This document shows positions 9,135-17,894 of a stretch of 64,000 nt of DNA, piece by piece. A program made the position numbers and the translations under genes. Under the pieces are notes generated by a model that was not told where the DNA came from, did no database searches, and saw nothing but the letters and a program-made list of their open reading frames with translations. The stretch's first letter is position 1; every line of letters starts with the position of its first letter. This DNA comes from Kosmotoga olearia TBF 19.5.1 (GTDB lineage: Bacteria > Thermotogota > Thermotogae > Petrotogales > Kosmotogaceae), in assembly GCF_000023325.1 (NCBI RefSeq), contig NC_012785.1, forward strand, positions 558,001 to 622,000. Reading direction: 5' to 3'.

Positions 9135-10367
9135 ATGCAGTTTGTGTTGTTAATAGGATTCGTCGTCATGTTATTATGCGTGCTTTTCGCGATGCAAAAT
9201 CTAAAAAAGAAAAGGTTAATAGACGATACTCCTACTTCAAAAGTAAAAGGTGTTTTCATCGGTCTTGTAGAACTAAAAGGGAAAGTCAAAACAACACGAC
9301 CTCTCACGAGCTATCTGACTGAAAAGCCCTGTGTTTATTATCGATGGTCGATTGAAGAGCACTGGACAAAACGCACTACCGAGACATATACCGATTCTCA
9401 TGGAAAAACAAGGACAAGAACAAAGACCGAAAGTGGTTGGAAAACAGTAGCTTCTGGTGGCGACGAAATACCCTTTGAGCTCTGCGATGATACCGGCTGT
9501 ATTCTTATCAGGCCGGAAAAAGCAAGGGTAGAAGCCATAACCGTCATGAACCGTGTTTGCGGTAGAAGCGATCCTTTGTATTACGGAAAAGGTCCCGACC
9601 GCGCGATAATGTATTCCGATCACCGCAGGAGATTCGTTGAACGGATCATTCCACCCGACGCTGATTTGTACGTTTTCGGGCAGGCGAGAGAGAGGGAAGA
9701 TATTGTAGCACCTGAAGTGGCATACGATAAAGAAGCTCCTATGTTCCTTATTTCCACTAGGGAAGAGAAAAAACTCAGCCGAAGGTACAGCCTTTACTAC
9801 TGGCTTCTGGTAGCTGTGGGTATCATTGCAGCTATCGCAACCGCGTATTTTTCGATCGATCGAACATTCTCTCTTCCACAGGAACCGATTCAGCCGTATA
9901 TTGTAACAATAGGTTCCTTTCTGGTTATGCTGTTTATAGGATGGTTCTGGGTAACCCACAACAGCCTCAAATCTTTGCAAAGGCGGGTTCAGCAGGGTTG
10001 GTCCCAGATAGAAGTACAGTTAAAACGAAGGCACGACCTGATACCTCTGCTGGTGAATGTGGTTAAGGGACTTGTAAAACACGAACAGGATACCCAGGAA
10101 AAGCTCGCAGAACTTCGTGGAGAACTCGAAAACATGTCCGGCAAAGAAGTCCTCAAGGTTCTCATTGAACGCTATCCGAATCTAAAATCACAGGAAGCCT
10201 TTATAAAGCTCCAGAAAGAACTCAGCGACACCGAAAACAGGATTGCCCTGGCAAGGGGCTATTACAATGAAATCGCTTCGTTCTACAACGCAAGGCTCGA
10301 ACGATTTCCGGATCTTATTGTTGCAAAGCTTGGAAGATTGAAACACCAGCGACTCTGGAAGCAATAA
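9135..10367 (+). CDS. Membrane GIDE (MUL1-like) domain fused to LemA
   Basis: 410-aa membrane protein with two joined families. Residues 1-20 form a membrane helix. Residues of about 35-200 resemble the GIDE/BAM domain of mitochondrial MUL1-type E3 ligases (VFIGLVELKGKVKTTRPLTS, then a CVYYRWSIEE core and RFVERIIPPDADLYVFGQA). There is no RING finger. Two further helices follow near 220-275, then a LemA domain (VQQGWSQIEVQLKRRHDLIP, LVNVVKGLVKHE, ALARGYYNEIASFYNARLERFPD), whose helical face is thought to lie outside the cytoplasm. GGAGG lies eight bases before the ATG. The domain calls are from recognised motifs; the function is unknown. Confidence 0.8.
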   Translation: MQFVLLIGFVVMLLCVLFAMQNLKKKRLIDDTPTSKVKGVFIGLVELKGKVKTTRPLTSYLTEKPCVYYRWSIEEHWTKRTTETYTDSHGKTRTRTKTESGWKTVASGGDEIPFELCDDTGCILIRPEKARVEAITVMNRVCGRSDPLYYGKGPDRAIMYSDHRRRFVERIIPPDADLYVFGQAREREDIVAPEVAYDKEAPMFLISTREEKKLSRRYSLYYWLLVAVGIIAAIATAYFSIDRTFSLPQEPIQPYIVTIGSFLVMLFIGWFWVTHNSLKSLQRRVQQGWSQIEVQLKRRHDLIPLLVNVVKGLVKHEQDTQEKLAELRGELENMSGKEVLKVLIERYPNLKSQEAFIKLQKELSDTENRIALARGYYNEIASFYNARLERFPDLIVAKLGRLKHQRLWKQ

Positions 10368-10413
10368 AGAATTTGGTGTGGTGCTGGAAAACTAAGAGGT
10401 ATGAGGTGATCGA

Positions 10414-11046
10414 ATGGATTTGCTCCTTATCAGGCATGGACATTCTGTTGGAGACGATGAAAGACGAATTAAAGGAAGCTGGGATGTCGAACTCACTCCA
10501 AAGGGTCTTAAACAGGCAAAGCTGCTCAAAGAAAGACTGGAAAAAGAGAATTACAAATGTGACCTTCTTTTTTCAAGCCCATTGAAACGTGCAGCTCAAA
10601 CTGCTGAAGCAGTTTCTCAGGCTGTGGGAAAGCCTATAATCTATGATTCAAGGTTACGTGAACAGGATTCAGGAAAATTCGCGGGAATGACCAGGGAAGA
10701 GGCTTCAAAATTTAGTCCACCGCCAGATGAAAAGGGTTACAGAAACTATGTTCCGATACCTGGTGGAGAATCACTGTTAGACCATATCCGCAGGGTGAGC
10801 GAATTCTATCTCGAACTTATCGATAAGCATATGGATAAGCGAGTCTGTATAGTGACCCACGGTGGAACCATAAATGTATTGTTGCGGATCATTTATAACC
10901 TGCCTGTGAATCAACCGTATGTGGATAAACACATCTATTTGTTTGCTATGAACGATACAGCTATGTCCAGATTGATAATCAGAGGTCCACAGGATGTCAT
11001 TACCTATTACCTTAATAATTTCAGCCACCTGACTGCGATAAAGTAA
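10414..11046 (+). CDS. Histidine phosphatase (phosphoglycerate mutase-like) family protein
   Basis: 210-aa cytoplasmic enzyme of the histidine phosphatase superfamily. The catalytic LLIRHGHSVGD is at the N-terminus, the second arginine motif is in LFSSPLKRAAQTAEAVS, the acid residue is in LREQDSGKFAGM, and the second catalytic histidine is in CIVTHGGTINVLL. Substrate cannot be told: relatives act on phosphosugars, alpha-ribazole phosphate or nucleotides. No cobalamin genes are nearby. It lies 46 bases behind the GIDE-LemA gene, with a ribosome site GAGGTGA, and ends at a strong terminator. Confidence 0.88.
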   Translation: MDLLLIRHGHSVGDDERRIKGSWDVELTPKGLKQAKLLKERLEKENYKCDLLFSSPLKRAAQTAEAVSQAVGKPIIYDSRLREQDSGKFAGMTREEASKFSPPPDEKGYRNYVPIPGGESLLDHIRRVSEFYLELIDKHMDKRVCIVTHGGTINVLLRIIYNLPVNQPYVDKHIYLFAMNDTAMSRLIIRGPQDVITYYLNNFSHLTAIK

Positions 11047-11062
11047 TTTCATAAAATAAAAG

Positions 11063-11098
11063 AAAAAGCCTCCTTTTATTTTATGGGAGGCTTTTTTA
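11063..11098. terminator. Rho-independent terminator, usable in both directions
   Basis: GCCTCC (11068-11073) pairs with GGAGGC (11086-11091), flanked by A and T runs. It lies between two convergent genes. The loop arm CTTTTATTTTAT (11073-11084) is also perfectly complementary to ATAAAATAAAAG (11051-11062), giving a weaker competing hairpin. Confidence 0.85.
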
Positions 11099-11120
11099 CA
11101 TAATAAGCCGTTGATACATT

Positions 11121-11567
11121 TTAGTTTTTTTGGTTCAATCTCATTTTTTCAGCGATTCTCAAACTCTGCTTTACCCATATAGGGGTATTAACATCTTCGA
11201 GAATCTCCTGAGCAGTTAACCAGAATACCCCTGCAACTTCATCTTCATTTACACAGCGCGGTTCACCGCTTCTGTGTCTGCAAAGGAATACGATATCGAC
11301 GACGGGATCACCTTTATCTGTAAAAAAAGATTTGCTCTCAACATACTGGAGGTCATCGTAAACCTCTATCCCGACTTCCTCCATGATCTCTCGTTTCAGG
11401 GTTTCTTCCAATATATTGAGAGAAGCTTTCTTGACCTCTACTTTTCCTCCAACAAACGAAATTGCGCCGGGAGCATGTTCTTCTTTTTCGCTTCTTTTGA
11501 TAACGAGCCATTTATCTCCATTAAAAATCGCTGCTTCGACATTCACAATACACCATTTCCTATCCAT
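11121..11567 (-). CDS. Nudix hydrolase
   Basis: 148-aa cytoplasmic Nudix protein. The Nudix box is present as GGKVEVKKASLN leading into LKREIMEEVGIE; the REIMEE part carries the metal-binding glutamates, and the loop between GG and RE is about four residues longer than the strict consensus. It would hydrolyse a nucleoside diphosphate linked to another group; the substrate is not visible. Convergent with the phosphatase gene across the terminator. AAGGAG lies about 11 bases before the ATG. Confidence 0.85.
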   Translation of the reverse strand: MDRKWCIVNVEAAIFNGDKWLVIKRSEKEEHAPGAISFVGGKVEVKKASLNILEETLKREIMEEVGIEVYDDLQYVESKSFFTDKGDPVVDIVFLCRHRSGEPRCVNEDEVAGVFWLTAQEILEDVNTPIWVKQSLRIAEKMRLNQKN

Positions 11568-11699
11568 GTTCTCGCCAACTCCTTACCTCAAAATCCCATT
11601 TAAACAAGAGACACAAATAATCTGCCACTACGCATTATAACTAAGATCAAGTTCAGGATGACAATTCAAGAAGACAAAGATCGGGTCTAGGGACTGGAG

Positions 11700-11940
11700 A
11701 AAGTTACGTACAACGTACAACCCACACCAACAACGGGGTTCATCTGCGTCTGCAAGCCTCAGCCTTCGAACGCCGCGTCACCAACTGCCAGCCTTGCAAG
11801 TGTCTGATATTTTTTCAACTGTGAAGCAGTTTGCCCCAACTCCCAAGGAGTTCGTAACAACCACGAAGTGGTTCGGGTCAACTCCGCAGGAGTTCGTGAC
11901 AATCCCGAAGGGATTCTTGTCGCTGCGAAGCAGCTCTTTC
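11700..11940. repeat. Composite repeat ending in a 21-bp-period palindrome array
   Basis: The gap 11568-11956 has no gene. It carries an ACAAC-rich motif (about 11708-11735), a block shared with other gaps (TTCGAACG, CTTGCAAG), then six inverted repeats starting at 11817, 11838, 11859, 11880, 11901 and 11922, exactly 21 bp apart. Arms include AACTCC/GGAGTT, AACCAC/GTGGTT, AATCCC/GGGATT and GCTGC/GCAGC, most around GAA or GCA. It lies just downstream of the broken subtilase gene. Confidence 0.9.
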
Positions 11941-11956
11941 GGACTTTCAATTTTAT

Positions 11957-13704
11957 CTATTTACGCTCCAGTTTATTGTAATATTCTTCAACCGCTGCTT
12001 CTTTGATCTCCAGCACCTTTTGGAGAAGGCTTCCTTCAAATACGGGTTTCAACCTATCAGTAATAATAGGTGAGAACTGAAATTCCACTGTGATGGTCTC
12101 ACCCGGTTCAACGGTAATAGCGGTGGGTGTTCCATCTTTTGGGTTGCCACCAGAGTAACCGTAATAACCGTAGAGGTCTCCAGAAGTTAGATACATATTG
12201 CGATCTACATCTCTCCATGCATAGATGTAAACACTACGCGCTATTACTTCCGTTAGCAAGAAATTCCCGCCCTCATCTGCACAGGTTATCGAATCTATAA
12301 CTCCTGTAACAGCGTCAACCGTCCACACAATGAAAGGCTCGTATCCTGTATCGTATGTCAGAGCCCTGTATGCGTCAACCAGACCTGCACCGTAATAGTT
12401 GTCAAAACCAGGTTCTCCAAGATCTTCCGCGGTATCTCTAAGGATTTTCCTTATCGTTTCAACACCGGTATAACCTTTGCTCATAAGAAGCGCTACAATT
12501 CCAGAAACGTGTGGGGCTGCCATGGATGTTCCCTGTAAAAACTCGTAAAGTTCCCCATCATTTGATATCCAGCATGTACTCAGAACTCCGTCTGGATTAC
12601 CATCTCCATTTGATCAACATCGAGGTCTCCGCCGGGAGCAACAACATCCAGTTCAGGCCCATAGTTGGAATACCAGGCTCTTTCTTTATCTAACCGAACT
12701 GCTCCTACCGCTATTGTTTCGGGGTACTTTGCCGGATACCTCAAACTCCCATTATCATTTCCGGCTGCGCAAACTACGACAACATCATTGTCGTATGCGT
12801 ACTTAATAGCATCGCGAATAATGGAGCTATCAGAGGGGCTGCCAAGGCTCATATTCAATACTTTCGCTCCATGTTCAACAGCGTACACGATACCCCTGGC
12901 AACATCAAATGATGTTCCGATCCCCGAATCATCAAGGACTCTAATCGGTAATATCCTAATACCGCTGCCACCCCAACAAACACCCGAAACGCCCTGGCTG
13001 TTATTGGTGAGGGCAGCTATGGTACCTGCAACATGTGTTCCATGGCTTATGATTTTTCCATCGTAGGACATCCCGGGATCCGTCGGATCTGGGTCATCAT
13101 CTATAAAATCGTAGCCTTCATCGTAGAATACTCCCTGCAAATCCGGATGGTCAAACCTTACTCCCGTATCGATAACAGCTACTACAGTTAGTGATGACCC
13201 CTTGGTAATCGACCAGGCAGCGGGAAGATTTATTAAAGAATAGTGCCACTGTTCAGGATAATACGGGTCATTAGGCGTCACTTCTGCCTGTGAAAAAAAG
13301 AGATAATTCGGTTCCACAAATTCGATTTCAGGAAGTCTTTTTAATTTTTCTATACTCTCCTCATTGGCTTTAATAAGAATATAATTTGTTTTACCATCTC
13401 TGAAGCTAAGCGTTTTCTGAATAGAACCTTTATCCATGCCAATACTCATTAATAAGCTGCTGGCTTTATTTCTATCTAACCAATTGTTGAACTTCACAAC
13501 ATATTCTCCAGGGACATAGTGTTCGGATTCAATTGGACTCGTTGAAGGTTCAATGACTAATACGCTTTGTTGGCCTCCAACAACGCTACCAACAAAAGGA
13601 GAAATACTTCCAAAAATTTTGCTCTTATAGAGGTTAAAAATACATCCTGACAGAAGAAAGAATACAAAAAACAATGAAATAACAAAAAAATCACGCTTCT
13701 TCAT
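11957..13704 (-). pseudogene. Subtilisin-like (S8) lipoprotein protease, frameshifted
   Basis: Exported serine protease split into two frames. The N-terminal 374 codons hold a lipoprotein signal (FFVFFLLSGC, Cys21), a propeptide (VPGEYVVKFNN), the catalytic Asp (VVAVIDTGVRFDHPDL, D179), the catalytic His (SHGTHVAGTIAA, H221) and the oxyanion Asn (AAGNDNG). The catalytic Ser (GTSMAAPHVSG) and a C-terminal beta domain are in the other frame. One extra A in the CAAATGG run (plus-strand T run 12609-12611) would restore DQNGDGNPDG and join the halves. It is either a recent mutation or a base-call error. The gene's 5' end overlaps the end of galA by 14 bases. Confidence 0.88.
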
Positions 13705-15520
13705 AGTAATTCACCTGTCTTCCATCTTCTTTGTATTCTACTGTTTTTTTTAGTTCCACAGCTACTGATGACACGCTCCTCAACCAGATGGAATGTGGTT
13801 CTATCTCTACATCCATTTCTTCCGTATTTACTCCAGACCATGAAAGGGCGTCTTCAGGGATTTTAACCCTGGCTTTTTCATCACTGAGGTTTATGACAGC
13901 AACGGAGTTTTTTTCTTTTCCACCTTTTACCGCCACCGTAAAGATTTCACCGGTATCGTCAAAGAAGACTCTTGGTTTTCCACCCCTCAAAGAAAGCGTC
14001 TTTCGTAAGATCTCAATACCCTCTTCATCCACAAGAGTCATATCATCGCTTTCGATGATGGGATTGTCGAGTAACCCACAGACATAACTGAAAAGTTCTT
14101 TCTCGTTATCAGAGAGTTTAGCCGCTTGAGAGCGAAGAATTGGAGTATCTGGATCGTTTATCCATAACCTCTTATGCATAAAATAACGCGTAAGGGCGTT
14201 TCGGATTGAGTATTTTGCACTCGGGATACCCAGATCCGGAAGCTCTCCACCCCATATTGGTGCGGTATCTGCTCCTATTCTCATAGCATCAACAAGGCCA
14301 ACGGAAGGAAGCAAGGGCGCACCACAACCGAGCAAGTAAACATCATCACCCAGAGCTCCTCTTATTGTCTCCAATCCTTTAACATATGCTTCTATGGGGG
14401 TTATATTTTCGTTCTGTCTTATTCCTGGTATTGCACCCGCAAAAAGGAAATCTATTTTGATGTACTTGAATCCTGATTTTTTGATCTTCGACATAAGATC
14501 TTTTATAAACCCTAGCACTTCCCTGTTTGAAAGGTCGAGAGCGTAAATATCTTTTCCCCAGTTCCTGAAAGCTCGTTTGGGATTACCAGAAGAATCCTTA
14601 ACAAACCATTCCGGATGTTCACGGAAGAGATCCGAGGTTTCCGAGGCACAGAAAGGTGCGAGCCATAAGCCGGGAATGAAACCTTTCACTGATATTTCAT
14701 TTGCTATTTCCTCGAGGGAGGGAAATTTCTCATTGGTTATCAGCCAATCTCCAATGTCTTTCTGATAACCGTCGTCTAGCTGCACTAACGTGTATGGAAG
14801 CCCTCTTTCTTCGCGAAGATTCGCCAGAAGTTTAACATTTTTCTTCAATTCTTCGAAAGTGATATCGGTAAAATAGTGATACCAGCTGCACCAGCCGATT
14901 CCTTCCAATTCTTTGAACACAGGTTTTTTGTAATCTCTTATCATTTCCGCGTAGTTTTCCAGCATTCTGTTAAGTTTATCACTATGAAAAACCACTAACG
15001 GTTCGATCTCTATGGTTTCTCCTGGCTGGAGCGGCTTTCCAAAGAGCTCGATCCTGGCTTCCACGGTTTTGGTAGCTTCATCTATCGTAAAATATGGATG
15101 AGAAACTTTTGAGTCAAGGAATCCAGCTAAAAAACCTTTATTTGCTATAAAATAGTCGCTGGGAAATATATCAATATTGAAAAGCTCAGGTATTGGTGTT
15201 GCCGAAAAAAGAGTCGTCCCTGCAGATTGGGCAAATGCTACGGCCTCTTTTGTGTTGGGAATGCTTTTATACAACCTGAAAGGGAACCATGATCCCCAAT
15301 TATTGCAATAAAAAGGAAAATCGAGATCAGAAAATTTTGCTACGGTGAAACTGGAAAGTTTTATAGGAACCGTTTCGATGTTTGTCAAAGAGAGGTTGAT
15401 TAGATAACCGGAATCCAGAATATTCAGCTTATAGTTGAATTCCAGTCCAGCCGAAACAACTTTCGTCTTCAATTGACCATCGATTTCAATGCCACTCATT
15501 CCCGGTATCTGAATCCGCAC
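13691..15520 (-). CDS. galA: GH36 alpha-galactosidase
   Basis: 609-aa glycoside hydrolase of family 36, cleaving terminal alpha-galactosides such as melibiose and raffinose oligosaccharides. Seen: GIGWCSWYHYFTDITFEELK and LPYTLVQLDDGYQKDIGDW at the head of the barrel, the nucleophile in YIKIDFLFAG, and the acid/base region GCGAPLLPSVGLVDAMRIGAD. There is no signal peptide, so it is cytoplasmic. I start it at GTG 15520, seven bases after GGAGG; the longer reading back to 15562 has no ribosome site. It overlaps the following subtilase by 14 bases. No sugar transporter is adjacent. Confidence 0.9.
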   Translation of the reverse strand: MRIQIPGMSGIEIDGQLKTKVVSAGLEFNYKLNILDSGYLINLSLTNIETVPIKLSSFTVAKFSDLDFPFYCNNWGSWFPFRLYKSIPNTKEAVAFAQSAGTTLFSATPIPELFNIDIFPSDYFIANKGFLAGFLDSKVSHPYFTIDEATKTVEARIELFGKPLQPGETIEIEPLVVFHSDKLNRMLENYAEMIRDYKKPVFKELEGIGWCSWYHYFTDITFEELKKNVKLLANLREERGLPYTLVQLDDGYQKDIGDWLITNEKFPSLEEIANEISVKGFIPGLWLAPFCASETSDLFREHPEWFVKDSSGNPKRAFRNWGKDIYALDLSNREVLGFIKDLMSKIKKSGFKYIKIDFLFAGAIPGIRQNENITPIEAYVKGLETIRGALGDDVYLLGCGAPLLPSVGLVDAMRIGADTAPIWGGELPDLGIPSAKYSIRNALTRYFMHKRLWINDPDTPILRSQAAKLSDNEKELFSYVCGLLDNPIIESDDMTLVDEEGIEILRKTLSLRGGKPRVFFDDTGEIFTVAVKGGKEKNSVAVINLSDEKARVKIPEDALSWSGVNTEEMDVEIEPHSIWLRSVSSVAVELKKTVEYKEDGRQVNYYEEA

Positions 15521-15599
15521 ATAAATACCTCCTAAATCCGTTTCAACTCGATTATAACGCAAGTTATTTACACCGCAGTTGCGTCCACACGAAAGCCGC

Positions 15600-15876
15600 C
15601 ATACGGCGATAAAACCGTTGTCGGTTGTGGGTTGTACGTAAGAATCGAGAGTCCAAGAGCGTTAGAGGTATAGAGAGACCCACGCAGATCCTGACCCAAG
15701 TTCAGGATGACCGGCTTTATTTTCGAAACGTGTTTAATGATTTTCGCTTTTTTGGTTCTATCCGCCGAAGGCGCTTGTCAACTGCACAGCAGTTCATAAC
15801 AACCACGAAGTGGTTCGAAACAACTCCGCAGGAGTTCGTACCAATCCCGAAGGGATTTGTGCCGCTGCGCAGTAGC
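15600..15876 (+). repeat. Composite intergenic repeat with 21-bp palindrome array
   Basis: No gene lies between galA and the IS. The stretch shares its order of modules, in reverse orientation, with 40432-40710: a GTTGT-rich end, a TCGAGAGTCCAAG block, an ATCCTGA/TCAGGAT palindrome (about 15690-15713), a TTTTCGAAACGTGTTTAATGA block, then inverted repeats starting at 15780, 15801, 15822, 15843 and 15864, exactly 21 bp apart. The last unit has one arm mismatch. The IS3-type element begins just after it. Confidence 0.88.
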
Positions 15877-15950
15877 TTTCGTAATCACCCCCTAAAGAAA
15901 TAGGACAAGGGATAACGAAGTGATAGTATGAAAGAAAAGGGGGCGAAGGG

Positions 15951-16328
15951 ATGAGAGGCAGAGAACAATATTCAATGGAATTGAAGCTAAAAGTGGTAAA
16001 GGAATACGAAGAGGGCCACAAAAACACAAGAGAAATCAGGGAAGAATACGGGATACCGGATTCTACATTATGGGGCTGGATAAACAAATACAGAGCGGAG
16101 GGAGAAAGTGCTTTTGAACCGAAACTCAGAGCTGGAGATTTCATTGTTGATCCAACGAAGATACCACCTGTTCTGTACAAAGAGATAGGGCTTGACAAGA
16201 TAAAGAAAGACCCAAAAGAGCTAAAAGGGGTTCTCAACGAAATCGAGAAATACAAACTCATAATAGCAGAGAAAGAATTGGAAATAAGGTTGCTAAAAGA
16301 AGCTCTAAAAAAAACTGGAAAAGGCTAG
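15951..16328 (+). CDS. IS3-family transposase OrfA (HTH)
   Basis: 125-aa DNA-binding half of an IS3-type transposase. The N-terminus carries a helix-turn-helix (SMELKLKVVKEYEEGHKNTR, then REEYGIPDSTLWGWINKY), and the C-terminus a leucine-rich helix (KLIIAEKELEIRLLKEALKK) used for assembly. It ends in a run of eight A residues (16307-16314), a classic slippery site. In the -1 frame reading continues through NWKRLAVELFAETYMGY into OrfB, so the active product is expected to be an OrfAB fusion made by -1 frameshifting. Confidence 0.88.
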   Translation: MRGREQYSMELKLKVVKEYEEGHKNTREIREEYGIPDSTLWGWINKYRAEGESAFEPKLRAGDFIVDPTKIPPVLYKEIGLDKIKKDPKELKGVLNEIEKYKLIIAEKELEIRLLKEALKKTGKG

Positions 16329-16790
16329 CAGTTGAACTTTTCGCTGAAACATATATGGGTTATGGTTTTTCAACCTCTTATCTTTTGAGAATCTTTGGAA
16401 TAACCAGAAGCAGTTACTATCGCAGGAAGAAACCCGTGTTCTTTCTCAAAAAGACAAAACCAGGTAGAAGGCGCAATTACTGTCTAAAGACAAACGGTGA
16501 AAAGTTCGAAGATAAAGAGCTTGAAAAACTATTCAAAGACATATACAGCAGAGTGAATCCATATGAACCTGAGTATTATCTGAAAGTATTAGGAAGCAAG
16601 AAGCTCAGCAAGTATTTTCTGAATGAATTTGGGATAATAGTGAACCACAAGAAAGTACACAGAATGAGAAAGAAGCTGGTGTCGACATCGATTATAAAAT
16701 AGTAAAAACGTCGGTCAAAAATGAGCAAAAACATCGGTAAGAATTGAGTAGTAACATCTGAATATCTCAGATAGAAAAGGAGGTATTCAG

Positions 16791-17894
16791 ATGTTAACGG
16801 AAAAGCAGGTCTTTGAAATCAGAATATTGTACAGAGAGGGGTTAAGCAAGCTAGCAATAGCCAGGCGCCTTGGCATTGCTCCCAACACCGTAAACAAATA
16901 TCTTAATAAGGAGTGGTGTCAAATGGCAAAAAGAGGTTCGAAACTCGATCCTTTCAAGGATTACATCGAGAAAAGGCTCCAGGAGTATCCCGAACTTACA
17001 GCGACAGTGTTGTTTAAGGAATTGGTGGAGAGAGGTTATACCGGTAAACTGACAATACTCCGGATGTATGTGTCCTCAATAAGACCCAAGGGGAAACCTG
17101 AAATTGTTGTCAGATTCGAAACAGAACCTGGTAGACAATTTCAGGTTGATTGGGGAACGGGTACAACGGTTATTGCGGGCGAAAAGACGACCGTTAAGTT
17201 CTTCATTATGGTGTTGAGCTATTCACGGATGCTGTACGCGGAGATAGTACCAGATGAAAAGCTTGAGACCTTGATCCAAGCTCATCTGCATGCCTTTGAG
17301 TACTTTGGTGGTTATCCCTCAGAAGGTCTGTACGACAACATGAAAACCGTTGTAAAGAAGCTTCAGAAACAGAAGGAATACAACGCCAGATTCATGGATT
17401 TTGCAAACTTCTACGGCTTTAAAGTGATTACTCACAGGCCATATAATCCAAAAGCCAAAGGAAAGGTCGAGAGGTTGGTTCCTTACGTAAGGGAGAATAT
17501 TCTTTACGGCCAGAGTTATTCGAGCCTAACGGAATTGAAGAACGTATTAAGAGATTGGTTAGCAATAGCAAACCAGCGACTCCATTCCGAATTAAAAGAA
17601 ACCCCTCTCGAAAGATTCGAGAGGGAAAAGAATCACCTAAATGAGCTAAGTAAATTGTATCCCATTCGCAGATTAAATACAAGACTCGTAAGAAACAAAG
17701 GCCAGATAGTCTACAAGGAAAGGGCATATCATGTTGGTAAAAAATACGTAGGGGAAAGAGTCAATCTCCAGGTGGAAGGTTCACTACTGAAGATATACAG
17801 CAACGATGAACTCATTACAGTACATCCATTGAAAGACCAGGTAGAAAAAAGGTCTTTGAGAGAATACCAGGCTCTTGTGGGTGATGCGGTATGA
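16791..17894 (+). CDS. istA: IS21 transposase IstA
   Basis: 367-aa transposase of the IS21 family. N-terminal HTH (LYREGLSKLAIARRLGIAPN), then the DDE catalytic domain: first Asp in GRQFQVDWGTGTTV, second in PSEGLYDNMKTVVK, Glu in PKAKGKVERLVPYVRENI. A C-terminal beta domain follows (NTRLVRNKGQIVYKERAYHV). It is shorter than many IstA proteins but no key residue is missing. AAGGAGG lies upstream of the ATG. It overlaps istB by 4 bases (ATGA). Confidence 0.94.
   Translation: MLTEKQVFEIRILYREGLSKLAIARRLGIAPNTVNKYLNKEWCQMAKRGSKLDPFKDYIEKRLQEYPELTATVLFKELVERGYTGKLTILRMYVSSIRPKGKPEIVVRFETEPGRQFQVDWGTGTTVIAGEKTTVKFFIMVLSYSRMLYAEIVPDEKLETLIQAHLHAFEYFGGYPSEGLYDNMKTVVKKLQKQKEYNARFMDFANFYGFKVITHRPYNPKAKGKVERLVPYVRENILYGQSYSSLTELKNVLRDWLAIANQRLHSELKETPLERFEREKNHLNELSKLYPIRRLNTRLVRNKGQIVYKERAYHVGKKYVGERVNLQVEGSLLKIYSNDELITVHPLKDQVEKRSLREYQALVGDAV

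Noticed and set aside
9273-9980. 235-codon minus-strand frame opposite the GIDE-LemA gene
   Set aside because: No ribosome site and no recognisable motif; the plus-strand gene explains the region.
11817-11934. CRISPR array
   Set aside because: The 21-bp steps lack a constant repeat of 24-40 bp and unique spacers; the varying parts are themselves palindromic, and no cas gene is in the window.
15625-15903. Open frame of about 90 codons across the 15.6-kb repeat
   Set aside because: It runs through a noncoding repeat and its palindromes, has no ribosome site, and the similar frame at 40323-40697 simply reflects the inverted copy of the repeat.
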